A stretch of 64,000 bases of DNA from Castellaniella sp041677825 (GTDB lineage: Bacteria; Pseudomonadota; Gammaproteobacteria; Burkholderiales; Burkholderiaceae_B). The stretch is from NCBI RefSeq assembly GCF_041677825.1, contig NZ_JBAYPG010000011.1:15811-79810 (forward strand), given 5' to 3'. Each line of letters opens with the position of its first letter. Positions within the stretch are counted from its first letter, which is position 1. The notes under the pieces were generated by a model that was not told the origin of the DNA, searched no databases, and saw only the letters and a program-made list of their open reading frames with translations. Below are positions 26,407 to 34,569 of this stretch, piece after piece. The position numbers and the translations under genes were made by a program.

Positions 26407-26804
26407 GTCGATGCCCCCTTCCTGCGGTAGGCAATGACCTCGATTTCGACCTTCAACCCGGGCCGGGCCAGATGGGCCACCCCCACCGTCGAGCGCGCCG
26501 GGGGGTTGTCCGGGAAGACATCGCGAAACACGGCATTCATGGCCTGGAAATCGGCCGACATGTCGGTCATGAACACCGTGGCCTTGACCACGTCCTGCAT
26601 GTCGGCACCCGCCGCCGCCAGCACCGCACGGATGTTGTCGAATGTCATGCGTGTCTGCTCGGTGATGTCGTCCGAGAACTCGCGGGTCACCGGATGCGCG
26701 CCCGTATGCCCGGAAACAAACAGGAAATCGTCGACGAGTATCGCCGGCGAATAGGGGCGGTGCGGCAGCAGCCCTGTTTCTGGCACGATGACCCTGCGAT
26801 CCAT
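26403..26804 (-). CDS. RidA-family enamine/imine deaminase
   Basis: A 133-residue protein of the YjgF/YER057c/UK114 family. The key arginine is in PARSTVGVA (R104) and the acidic residue in KVEIEVIAY (E120/E122), so it belongs to the active RidA branch that hydrolyses 2-aminoacrylate-type enamines. The ATG at 26804 follows AGGAGG. It lies between hpaD and hpaE, 29 bases after hpaD and overlapping hpaE by four bases. The homoprotocatechuate route needs no deamination. It may detoxify a reactive by-product, or it may deaminate an amino-muconate intermediate as its relative AmnD does in 2-aminophenol degradation. Confidence 0.88.
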   Translation of the reverse strand: MDRRVIVPETGLLPHRPYSPAILVDDFLFVSGHTGAHPVTREFSDDITEQTRMTFDNIRAVLAAAGADMQDVVKATVFMTDMSADFQAMNAVFRDVFPDNPPARSTVGVAHLARPGLKVEIEVIAYRRKGAST

Positions 26805-26833
26805 GTCAGGTCCTCCTGGGGGTGATGGGTTGA

Positions 26834-27838
26834 TCAGTCGACGTAGGCCGGAATGGCGCGTTGCGTGGGTGCCACCTTGGGCACGGCCTGCCCATCGAGC
26901 GTATAGACGGTCATGGATTCCTCATACCAGCGACGCGGCGGTGGGGCACCCCACAGGCTCTGCCTGCGGGGATCGTCCAGATCCCAGGCAATGGGCTCGC
27001 GCTCGCGGTCAACCGTGAGGTAATCGCCGGTATACAGCTCGAAGCGGTTGCCATCAGGGTCGCGCAGGTACACGAACAGCGCATTCGAGATCCCGTGACG
27101 CGCCGGCCCACGCTCGATGCTGTCGGCATAGCCCGCGGCCGCCAGCGCATCGCAGGCCCGGATGACACCCATGGGCTCCAGCAGGGAAAACCCCGCATGG
27201 TGCACGCTTGGCCCGGAGCCGGTCATCACCGCGATGTCATGGATCGTGGGCTTGCGAAACAGCCACGAGCCATAGACCGAATCCGAGGGCGCGGCGGCGC
27301 GCGTGTATTCGGAACAGTAGAAGCCCAGTTCGCGCGTGTACCATTCGTAGCCGACCTGGGCATCGGGTATCAGTATGTTCAGGTGATCCAGGCGAGTGGG
27401 GCAGCCATGGCGATGCAGATGATAGCTCTGCAGCAGCCAGGGCACGGATTCCATCTCGGCAAAATACTCGACCTGGAACCCGAGCGGATCCTGCACGCGC
27501 AGCGCCCGCCCCTGACCAAGTTCTTCACCCGGCTCCAGCCAGCGCATCGGACAACCCAGGCCCTTGAACTTGTGCGCCAGACGTTCCAGATCCTCTTCGC
27601 TCGCCACCTTGAAGCTGAAATGCCCGATGCCCGCAGTGGGCGAGCGCGTCAGCACGACGCTGTGGTGATCGCGATCTTCGATACCCCGAAGGTAGATGTG
27701 GTTCTCGTCGCGCGCGGTCTCGAACAGGCCGATGGCATCGACATAAAATGCCCGCGCCCGATCCAGGTCCTGGACGAAGTATTCAATATGCCCCAGCCGC
27801 AGGATATTGAAATCGGTCTTTCCTACACGATATTCCAT
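26834..27838 (-). CDS. hpaD: 3,4-dihydroxyphenylacetate (homoprotocatechuate) 2,3-dioxygenase, VOC type
   Basis: A 334-residue extradiol ring-cleavage enzyme made of two vicinal-oxygen-chelate domains. Residues align with the well-studied Brevibacterium enzyme: iron ligands H152 (RLDHLN), H214 (VHHAGF) and E267 (RFELYT), catalytic H200 (TIHDIAV), N154 and Y257. IERGPxRHGxSNA is also shared. It therefore belongs to the Gram-positive-type family and not to the LigB-type HpaD of enteric bacteria. The ATG at 27838 follows AAGGAGA; an upstream open stretch crosses the operator and is not coding. It is the first gene of hpaD-ridA-hpaE and begins 71 bases after operator copy 2. Confidence 0.93.
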   Translation of the reverse strand: MEYRVGKTDFNILRLGHIEYFVQDLDRARAFYVDAIGLFETARDENHIYLRGIEDRDHHSVVLTRSPTAGIGHFSFKVASEEDLERLAHKFKGLGCPMRWLEPGEELGQGRALRVQDPLGFQVEYFAEMESVPWLLQSYHLHRHGCPTRLDHLNILIPDAQVGYEWYTRELGFYCSEYTRAAAPSDSVYGSWLFRKPTIHDIAVMTGSGPSVHHAGFSLLEPMGVIRACDALAAAGYADSIERGPARHGISNALFVYLRDPDGNRFELYTGDYLTVDREREPIAWDLDDPRRQSLWGAPPPRRWYEESMTVYTLDGQAVPKVAPTQRAIPAYVD

Positions 27839-27908
27839 TGGGAGTCTCCTTGGCCACCAAAGTGGTGCTGATGAGTGATTTATTGTGCACGCTCCCGTGC
27901 GTTGGGTC

Positions 27909-27924
27909 TGTATCGACCGATACA
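27909..27924. promoter_or_regulatory. operator copy 2: TGTATC-N4-GATACA, upstream of hpaD
   Basis: TGTATCGACCGATACA lies in the gap between the convergent-in-series livF stop and hpaD. A CACAAT hexamer on the minus strand (27887-27882) would put the transcription start near 27875, so the centre of the palindrome would be about 41 bp upstream. That is the standard class II position for a Crp-type activator. Confidence 0.7.
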
Positions 27925-27941
27925 GAACAGGAAAGCCGGCA

Positions 27942-28664
27942 TCACGCGGTTTCTGCACCCAGATAACTGCGCAACACATCGGGATCCCGGGCCAGGCTGT
28001 CGCCAGGGCCCGATTTGATGATGCTGCCCAATTCGATCAGATAGCCCAGGTCGGCATCGCGCAGCGCAACCTTGGCATTCTGCTCGACCAGCACGATGGT
28101 CAGCCCGTCGCGCTGGCGCAGTTCGACGATCACTTTCATGATCTGGTGCACGATCAATGGCGCCAGACCTATCGATGGTTCGTCGAGCAGCAGGATCCGG
28201 GGGCGGGCAATCAGCGCCCGCCCGATCGCCACCATCTGCTGCTCGCCCCCCGACAAGGTGCCCGCCAGTTGCCTGCGCCGCTCGCGCAGCACGGGGAACA
28301 GGTCGTAGATGCGATCGAGCTCTTGTTTGAAATGCGTCGTCCGGCGTTTCGAATAGGCGCCCAGGCTGAGGTTGTCCTCGACCTTCATCGAGCCGAACAG
28401 CGAGCGGGTCTCGGGCACCAGACAGATGCCGCGGCGCACGCGCTCTTCCACGGACATCATGTCGAGACTGACGCCATCCATCTCGATCGTCCCGCTGCGC
28501 GCCGGCAAGGCGCCCATCAGGGCCTTCAGCAACGTGGTCTTGCCAGCCCCGTTGGCGCCGATCAGGGTGACCAGCTGTCCCGAAGGGACATCGAAACTGA
28601 TGCCGTCGACGGCATTGACCTGCCCATAGGACACCACCAGATTCTTCACACTCAGCGAGCTCAT
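27942..28664 (-). CDS. livF: branched-chain-type ABC transporter ATPase, LivF family
   Basis: A 240-residue ATPase with Walker A GANGAGKTTLLKAL, signature LSGGEQQM, Walker B RILLLDEPSIGLAP and the switch histidine region in IVLVEQN. It energises import together with the LivG half of the neighbouring fusion protein. It starts four bases after that gene and is the last gene of livK-H-MG-F; operator copy 2 follows immediately downstream. Confidence 0.93.
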   Translation of the reverse strand: MSSLSVKNLVVSYGQVNAVDGISFDVPSGQLVTLIGANGAGKTTLLKALMGALPARSGTIEMDGVSLDMMSVEERVRRGICLVPETRSLFGSMKVEDNLSLGAYSKRRTTHFKQELDRIYDLFPVLRERRRQLAGTLSGGEQQMVAIGRALIARPRILLLDEPSIGLAPLIVHQIMKVIVELRQRDGLTIVLVEQNAKVALRDADLGYLIELGSIIKSGPGDSLARDPDVLRSYLGAETA

Positions 28665-28667
28665 GCG

Positions 28668-30446
28668 TCATTCCCCCAGGTAGGCTGCGATCACCAAAGG
28701 ATTCTGCTGCACGTCCCGCCGCGTACCCTCGGCCAGCAATTGGCCGTAGTTGAGTACGAACAGATAATCCACGCAGCGCATGACCAGATCCATGTCATGC
28801 TCGACCAGCAGCACGGCCATGCCCTGCTCGTCGCGCAGGCGCTGCATCAGCCCGATCAGGGTCTCTTTCTCGGGCCCGCGCAGGCCTGCCGCGGGCTCAT
28901 CGAGCAACAGTATCCGCGGGCCCGACATCAGCGCGCGGGCCACCTCGACCAGACGCTGGCTGCCCAACGGCAGGCTGCCGACAGGGCGCAAGGCCTGGTC
29001 ATCGAGGCCCACCTGGGTCAATGCCGCGTGGGCCGCGCTGCGCAGGCGCGCTTCCTCCTGGCGATCGAGGCCAAACGCTGCGGCGAACAACCCGGCCCGG
29101 CCGGTGACGTGACCACCCAGCATCACGTTGTCGAGCACATCCAGTTCGCGCACCAGTTGCACGTGCTGGAATGTCCTGGCCACCCCCTGGCGGATCACCC
29201 TGTGAGCCTGCGCCGGCATCGTGGCGCCATCGAGTACCACCTGCCCGTCGCTGGGCGGAAATACCGACGTGAGTACATTGAACAGCGTGGACTTGCCGGC
29301 ACCATTGGGCCCGATCAGGCCGGTGATGCGACCGGCCGGCACTTCGATGGACACGTCCCGAAGTGCCTGCAGACCGCCAAAACGCTTGCCGACGGCCTGC
29401 GTGGCCAGCAAGGTGTCGCCCTCAGCCCGTTGCGCGGCGGGCAGGGCCGCAGTGGAATCCGACCCGGACGCCTTGCCACGACGGCTGAGATAACGCGGAT
29501 TCATCCAGGTCAACAGGCCCTGCGGCCAGCGCAGCAGCGCCACGATCAGGATGAAACCGAACAGAATGGTCTCCATCTGCCCGGGGATGCCCAGCAGATT
29601 CGCAAAGACATACTGGGCACCCAGTTCGATCAGGGTAAAGGCAATCACGCCCAGAACCGCGCCCAGAGGATGGGCATAGCCCCCCAGCACCACCATGATG
29701 AGCAGATTGAACGACTCGAAGATGCCGAACGAGCTCGGGCTGACGAAGCGCATGTAGAAGACATACAGGCCCCCGGACAGGGCGGCGAGCCCCGCCGAGA
29801 GCACGAAGATGCGGATCTTGACGCGGGCGACATCGACCCCGACGGCCGCGGCCATCATGGGCGCCGACTTGATGGCCCGGGCGCCGCGCCCGATACGCCC
29901 CTGATAGATGCGGCAAAAGGCCAGATACGTCAGCCCGACCAGGAGCCACGTCAATGCCGACATGCCGCGCACGCCTTGCTCGACGCCGAAGATCTTCAGC
30001 GCCGGAATGCCGGACAGCCCGGATGCGCCCCCCGTGACATCGATGGCCGCCACGAAGCAGACATAGATGGCGATGCCCCAGGCCAGCGTGGCAAGGGGCA
30101 GGTAGTGGCCGCGCAAATGCAGCGTCAGGCGCCCGATGACATAGGCCAGCACCAGATTCGCCAGCAGGGTGACGAAGATGGCGAGCACCGGATCGACGCC
30201 GTAGTCACGCGCCAGAATGGCCGAACCATAGGCCCCCAGGCCCACGAAGGCCACGTGCCCCAGCGACAGCTGGCCGGCCGCCAGCAGAAAGCCCAGCCCG
30301 ATGCACACCAGGATGTTGGTGCCCGCGATGGTCAGCACCCCCACGTGATAGGTGGACAGCGTTGCGATCAGCAGCCCCACGACGACCGCAGTGACCAGAA
30401 AACCAGTTCGGTGTGTATCCATGTCCAGATGAGTCCAGTACCGCAT
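28668..30446 (-). CDS. LivM-LivG fusion: ABC permease and ATPase in one chain
   Basis: A 592-residue protein. The N-terminal ~320 residues are a LivM-type inner-membrane permease (SLGHVAFVGLGAYGSAIL; the coupling region SPSSFGIFESFNLLIMVVLGG). A linker of about 25 Ser/Ala-rich residues follows. The C-terminal ~240 residues are a LivG-type ATPase with Walker A IGPNGAGKSTLFNVL and Walker B RILLLDEPAAGL. Separate genes are the rule, although such fusions occur in aromatic-acid importers of proteobacteria. Start ATG 30446 lies nine bases after livH; an alternative ATG is at 30422. Confidence 0.92.
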   Translation of the reverse strand: MRYWTHLDMDTHRTGFLVTAVVVGLLIATLSTYHVGVLTIAGTNILVCIGLGFLLAAGQLSLGHVAFVGLGAYGSAILARDYGVDPVLAIFVTLLANLVLAYVIGRLTLHLRGHYLPLATLAWGIAIYVCFVAAIDVTGGASGLSGIPALKIFGVEQGVRGMSALTWLLVGLTYLAFCRIYQGRIGRGARAIKSAPMMAAAVGVDVARVKIRIFVLSAGLAALSGGLYVFYMRFVSPSSFGIFESFNLLIMVVLGGYAHPLGAVLGVIAFTLIELGAQYVFANLLGIPGQMETILFGFILIVALLRWPQGLLTWMNPRYLSRRGKASGSDSTAALPAAQRAEGDTLLATQAVGKRFGGLQALRDVSIEVPAGRITGLIGPNGAGKSTLFNVLTSVFPPSDGQVVLDGATMPAQAHRVIRQGVARTFQHVQLVRELDVLDNVMLGGHVTGRAGLFAAAFGLDRQEEARLRSAAHAALTQVGLDDQALRPVGSLPLGSQRLVEVARALMSGPRILLLDEPAAGLRGPEKETLIGLMQRLRDEQGMAVLLVEHDMDLVMRCVDYLFVLNYGQLLAEGTRRDVQQNPLVIAAYLGE

Positions 30447-30455
30447 GTGTCCCCG

Positions 30456-31490
30456 CTAGTCCAGGTTGTCCAGATCGGCACCCGCACGGGCATTGCGCCA
30501 GATCATGATGGGAATCACCAGGGCAAAGACCACGGCGTCCCGGTAGGAACTGCTCAGGAACGAGGCAAAGGATTCGAAAATGCCCACCAGAAAGACCCCC
30601 AGCACGGCCAGCGGGTAATCCACCAGACCGCCGGTGGCCGCGCCCACGAAGCCCTTGAGGCCCACCACGAAGCCCATTTCGTAGTGGGCCGTCACCAGGG
30701 GGGCCAGCAGCATGCCGCTGGCGGCCGAGAGCGCCGCGGCCAGAAAGAAGCTCAGGCGCCCCGCCATGATCACCGGAATGCCGCAATATTGCGCGCCACT
30801 GCGGTTGATGGACGCCGCGCGCAGCGCCTTGCCCGTCAGCGTGTAGTTGAAGAACAGGAACAGCGCGATCGCCGCCAGCAACGAGAAACCCATGATGAAC
30901 AGGGACTGGGCTGCGACATCCACCCCGCCCACGTCGAACCATTGGTCGCTGATGGCCTCGACCGGTATGGGATCGGCGCCCCAGAGCAAGAGTGCCAGCG
31001 GATGCATGATCAGCGAGACCCCGATACTGATGATGACCAGCACGATGATGGGATTGTCAGGCTTGGGCTCCACCGTCAACCTGTAGATGATGGGCCCCAG
31101 CGCCGCCACCAGCGCGAGCGTGGCCACCATTTGCAGGACCAGCCAGCCAGTGGCCAGGGCCAGCCAGGTCAGTACCGCCAGCACCACGGCCGCCAGGACG
31201 TAGATGGTCGCCAGGCGCCAGGGATTGTGATGCTGGCGCCGCGCGCGCACCACATCGAGCACCAGGCACACCGCCCCGGTGATGGCGACGACGTAGATCA
31301 CGGGGGCAAGCCGCCCCTCCATGAAGGTGGCGAAGGTCAGCGCGCCAAAGGCCACGAATTCCCCCTGGGCGATGTTCACCACCCGCGTGGTGGTGTAGAC
31401 CAGCACCAGGCTCAGCCCCACCAAGGTATAGACGGCCCCATTGGTGAGGCCGTCGACCAGCAGGAACAGGCTTGTCAAAGCATCCATCAA
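30456..31490 (-). CDS. livH: branched-chain-type ABC transporter permease, LivH family
   Basis: A 344-residue membrane protein with about eight segments. The start MDALTSLFLLVDGLTNGAVY and VNIAQGEFVAFGAL are typical of LivH, and GGLVDYPLAVLGVFLVGIFES lies in the conserved C-terminal region. It forms the membrane channel with the LivM half of the fusion. It overlaps the stop of the binding-protein gene by four bases (ATGA, 31487-31490). Confidence 0.92.
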   Translation of the reverse strand: MMDALTSLFLLVDGLTNGAVYTLVGLSLVLVYTTTRVVNIAQGEFVAFGALTFATFMEGRLAPVIYVVAITGAVCLVLDVVRARRQHHNPWRLATIYVLAAVVLAVLTWLALATGWLVLQMVATLALVAALGPIIYRLTVEPKPDNPIIVLVIISIGVSLIMHPLALLLWGADPIPVEAISDQWFDVGGVDVAAQSLFIMGFSLLAAIALFLFFNYTLTGKALRAASINRSGAQYCGIPVIMAGRLSFFLAAALSAASGMLLAPLVTAHYEMGFVVGLKGFVGAATGGLVDYPLAVLGVFLVGIFESFASFLSSSYRDAVVFALVIPIMIWRNARAGADLDNLD

Positions 31491-32677
31491 TCGGCCAGAA
31501 GCTTGAATTGCCCGTCTTCGACTTCCACCAGCAGCGTGCTGCGTTCATCGATACCCAGGTGGTTGTCAGGCGAGAAGGTGTAGATCCCGTTGACGCCCTT
31601 GAGATCCTTGACGTTCTCGAGCGCGTCGCGCACCGCCACGCGCGCGGCCGGCAGATCATTCGCATCGACACCCGCCTGGGTCGCCAGCTTCAGGGCCTCG
31701 ATGGCCACCAGCATAGTGTCGTTGGCCTGGGCCGAGAACATGTCGACCTTGCCCGGCCCGTACTTCGCGTCGTAGCTCGTGACGAACGCCTCGATCACCG
31801 GCCGCAATGGGTAGTCTGCAGGCAGTTGCTCGCGCACGGTGAAGGGGGTGGCCCCGACGATGGCGCCTTCGACGGCCTTCTTGCCCACGGCAATGAAGGA
31901 CGGTGTAGGTGTACCGGCCCCATGGAAGATCGGGCCCTGGTACCCCACCCTGCGCAGCGCGGCCGTGGCCAGCGCCGAAGAGGGCGGAATGGCGTGGAAA
32001 TAGACGGCATCGGGCTTCTCCCTGGAGACCTTCAGCGCCTGGGGCGTGAAGTTGGTATCGCCGCGCGCAAAGCGCTCGTCGGCCACGATGTTCAGGCCCT
32101 TGTCGGCCGCGATATTCTTGAATTCGACCCAGCCCCCCTCGCCGTAGGAGTCATCCAGCCCCATGAAGGCCACGTTCTTGTAGCCCTTGTCGAGCATGTA
32201 GTCTATCGTGTAGGCGATCATCAGACGGTCGGTCAGCGGTGCCTTGAACGTGAACGGGTGCTCGGCCGCCGGGTCGATGACCGAAGCCGCAGAAGCAAGC
32301 GACAGATTGGGGGTGCGGGCTTCGTCGACCACCGGGTTGACGGCCAGCGAAGCCGGTGTGGTGGTGCAGCAGATGACCAGGTGCGCGCCGTCTTCCTGAA
32401 TCAGCTTGCGCACGGTATTCACCGACTTGGCCGGATCGGAGCCGTCGTCGTAGTTGATGAAGCGCACCTTGAAGGGCAGCGTGTCATCCTTGGCGTAGCG
32501 ATCCTCGAGCAGGTCGAACGTCGAGACGGCACCGGCCGCGATGGCGGATGCGCCGCCCGTGACGGAATTCACGACCCCGACGACAAACTCCGGGCGCTGC
32601 TCTGCCGCCTGGGCAGACTGCGCCAGGCACAATGCGGCCAATGAGGCTGCACAAAAAGACAATCCGAACTTGTTCAT
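31487..32677 (-). CDS. livK: branched-chain-type ABC transporter substrate-binding protein (second paralogue)
   Basis: A 396-residue periplasmic binding protein of the LivK type with a signal peptide ending QSAQA-A. It resembles the protein at 22688-23884 throughout (VICCTTTPASLAV, DDSYGEGGWVEF, HAIPPSSAL). The ATG at 32677 (MNKFGLSF) follows GGAGAAGCC. It begins the livK-H-MG-F operon and is transcribed away from the hpaG genes; operator copy 3 lies between them. Pathway context suggests an aromatic acid ligand, not a branched-chain amino acid. Confidence 0.9.
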   Translation of the reverse strand: MNKFGLSFCAASLAALCLAQSAQAAEQRPEFVVGVVNSVTGGASAIAAGAVSTFDLLEDRYAKDDTLPFKVRFINYDDGSDPAKSVNTVRKLIQEDGAHLVICCTTTPASLAVNPVVDEARTPNLSLASAASVIDPAAEHPFTFKAPLTDRLMIAYTIDYMLDKGYKNVAFMGLDDSYGEGGWVEFKNIAADKGLNIVADERFARGDTNFTPQALKVSREKPDAVYFHAIPPSSALATAALRRVGYQGPIFHGAGTPTPSFIAVGKKAVEGAIVGATPFTVREQLPADYPLRPVIEAFVTSYDAKYGPGKVDMFSAQANDTMLVAIEALKLATQAGVDANDLPAARVAVRDALENVKDLKGVNGIYTFSPDNHLGIDERSTLLVEVEDGQFKLLAD

Positions 32678-32692
32678 GGCTTCTCCGAGTAA

Positions 32693-32738
32693 GGTCATGC
32701 GAGCCCAGGCACGACGGTCATGCGAGCCCGGGCGCGAC
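32693..32738. repeat. 23-bp tandem duplication in the livK leader
   Basis: GGTCATGCGAGCCCAGGCAC... (32693-32715) is repeated directly at 32716-32738 with two A-to-G differences. It lies 16 bases before the livK start codon, inside the predicted leader, and looks like a recent slip duplication. Confidence 0.8.
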
Positions 32739-32809
32739 GAATTGCCGCTGTTTTGCATGATGACATTGGACACCGCGACGCCAGTCTAGCAACGCCCGGC
32801 CATTGGGGA

Positions 32810-32825
32810 TGTATCGGCCGATACA
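32810..32825. promoter_or_regulatory. operator copy 3: perfect TGTATCGGCCGATACA
   Basis: This copy is a perfect 16-bp palindrome in the 278-base divergent gap between livK and hpaG1. On the minus strand TAGACT (32788-32783) would give a start near 32776; on the plus strand TATTTT (32848-32853) would give one near 32860. Both put the palindrome centre about 41-43 bp upstream, so one site could drive both operons. The rest of the gap holds the 23-bp duplication and the hpaG1 leader. Confidence 0.75.
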
Positions 32826-32955
32826 AAGCCGGACCCGCATGAATGGGTATTTTCCCGCACTCGGGCTGGGGGCCGCCGATGCATTTGACCGATGCGCCGC
32901 GACAGTGCAAAGATACCGCGAGATTTCATACACCCGTCGCAACCAGAGGCTTGCC

Positions 32956-33744
32956 GTGAACCCATTTGCCCTTCCCTTGAACGACACCTATCTGTGGCGC
33001 TGCGACCAGCCCGCCCCCGTTGACGTCCCTCTTGAAACCGCACGGGGCTGGCTCGCGGCAGGGGTGGCTGTGCATGCGCCGGTGCGAGGCTCGGTGTACG
33101 GTACGCTGCTCAATGACCGCCGCGCCCTGCAGGCGCTGGGCGATGCCGTACACCAGCCGCCCTACAAGGCGCCTCCGCAGGCCCCGGTGCTGTACATCAA
33201 GCCGCGCAACACGCTGTGCGCCCATGGCACCCGGGTCGTCGTGCCTGCGGGGGTCGAAGGCCTGCTCGCGGGTGCCGCCCTGGGCGCGGTGATCGGCACG
33301 ACGGCCTGCCGGGTGCGCGAACAGGACGCCCTGGCCTGTGTGGCAGGCTATGTCATCGTCAACGACCTGACCGTGCCGCACGACAGTTTCTACCGCCCGG
33401 CCCTGCCCTTCCGTGTCCGCGACCACAGCTGTCCCATGGGGCCCTGGATCCGTGCGGCCCGCCTGCTGCCCGACCCCGATGACGTCACGCTGTCGGTGTA
33501 TGTCGACGGCATCCGGCAGCAACAGGCCAGCACCGCCGGCTTCATACGCCCTCTGGGCCGACTGCTGCAGGACATCACGGCCTTCATGACGCTGGTTCCG
33601 GGCGACGTGCTGCTCACTGGCGTGCCTGCAGAAGCCCCCCTGGTCAGGGCCGGCCAGTCCGTGGCCATCGAAATCGCCGGCCTGGGCCGGCTGGAAAACC
33701 ACCTGATCCCGGAATCGCCCTCATTCACTGGAAACAAGCCATGA
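32956..33744 (+). CDS. hpaG1: HpaG N-terminal-half protein (FAH fold, probably non-metal half)
   Basis: A 262-residue fumarylacetoacetate-hydrolase-fold protein matching the N-terminal half of the two-domain 2-hydroxyhepta-2,4-diene-1,7-dioate isomerase/decarboxylase (YIKPRNTLCAHG, CPMGPWI, GDVLLTGVP). The paired glutamates that bind metal are missing, as in the N-terminal half of enteric HpaG. I chose GTG at 32956 (NPFALPLNDTYLW) because it follows AGAGG. An ATG at 32839 lies upstream of the predicted transcription start. It overlaps hpaG2 by four bases, so the two probably form a hetero-oligomer replacing the fused enzyme. Confidence 0.85.
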   Translation: MNPFALPLNDTYLWRCDQPAPVDVPLETARGWLAAGVAVHAPVRGSVYGTLLNDRRALQALGDAVHQPPYKAPPQAPVLYIKPRNTLCAHGTRVVVPAGVEGLLAGAALGAVIGTTACRVREQDALACVAGYVIVNDLTVPHDSFYRPALPFRVRDHSCPMGPWIRAARLLPDPDDVTLSVYVDGIRQQQASTAGFIRPLGRLLQDITAFMTLVPGDVLLTGVPAEAPLVRAGQSVAIEIAGLGRLENHLIPESPSFTGNKP

Positions 33745-34520
33745 AACACGCACGCGTCGCCTACGCTGGCGCAATCCATCATGCGACCCCCCACCCTCGT
33801 GGCCTGCAGCTTGCCGACGGCCGCGTGCTGGCCGAAGAGGCCGTCGTCTGGCTGCCGCCCATCGAGGTCGGCACGGTTTTTGCACTGGGCCTGAATTACG
33901 CCGATCACGCAAAAGAGCTGTCCTTCGACAAGCAGGCCGAGCCCCTGGCCTTCATCAAGAGCCCCCAGGCCATCATGGGCCATCGCGGGCAGACCCGCAG
34001 GCCCGCCGACGCCACATTCATGCACTACGAGTGCGAACTGGCCGTGGTGATCGGCCGAACGGCCCGCAACGTGCCCCGCGAAGAGGCGCTGTCGGTGGTG
34101 GCCGGCTATACCGTGGCCAATGACTACGCCATACGCGACTACCTCGAGAACTGGTACCGACCCAATCTGCGCGTCAAGAACCGCGACACCTGTACGCTGC
34201 TGGGCCCGTGGCTGGTGGATGCTGCCGACATCCCGGACCCCGGCAGGCTGCAACTGCGCACCGAAGTCAACGGTTCGACGACCCAGGAAGGCACCACGGC
34301 CGACATGGTGTTCGACATCCCCGAAATCATCGCCTACCTGAGCGGCTTCATGACCCTCGCGGCGGGTGACGTCATCCTCACGGGGACCCCGAAGGGCGTG
34401 GTCGACGTCCAGGTCGGCGATGTGGTGACCACCGAAATCGAGCACATCGGCCGGCTGGTGAGCCATATCGTGGGTGACGAGGTCTTCGGCATTCCGGCCG
34501 CACCCACCGCAAAAGCCTGA
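33741..34520 (+). CDS. hpaG2: HpaG C-terminal-half protein: decarboxylase/isomerase subunit
   Basis: A 259-residue FAH-fold enzyme with the metal ligands E97 and E99 (HYECELAVVIG) and D128 (VANDYAIRD). The 29-residue spacing from the second glutamate to the aspartate matches the C-terminal domain of enteric HpaG. It should carry the 5-oxopent-3-ene-1,2,5-tricarboxylate decarboxylase and isomerase activity of the pathway. GTPKGV near the C-terminus is typical of the fold. The ATG overlaps hpaG1 (ATGA at 33741-33744). Confidence 0.9.
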   Translation: MKHARVAYAGAIHHATPHPRGLQLADGRVLAEEAVVWLPPIEVGTVFALGLNYADHAKELSFDKQAEPLAFIKSPQAIMGHRGQTRRPADATFMHYECELAVVIGRTARNVPREEALSVVAGYTVANDYAIRDYLENWYRPNLRVKNRDTCTLLGPWLVDAADIPDPGRLQLRTEVNGSTTQEGTTADMVFDIPEIIAYLSGFMTLAAGDVILTGTPKGVVDVQVGDVVTTEIEHIGRLVSHIVGDEVFGIPAAPTAKA

Positions 34521-34569
34521 CGAGCCCGTCCCGACAGGTCCATCACATCAATTTCATCCAGGAAAGACC

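Noticed and set aside
27885..31583. A 1232-codon open frame on the plus strand across livF, the LivM-LivG fusion and livH
   Set aside because: It is the antisense of three well-recognised transporter genes. Its composition (rich in His, Gln, Arg and Gly) is what high third-position GC produces on the opposite strand, and it has no recognisable domain.
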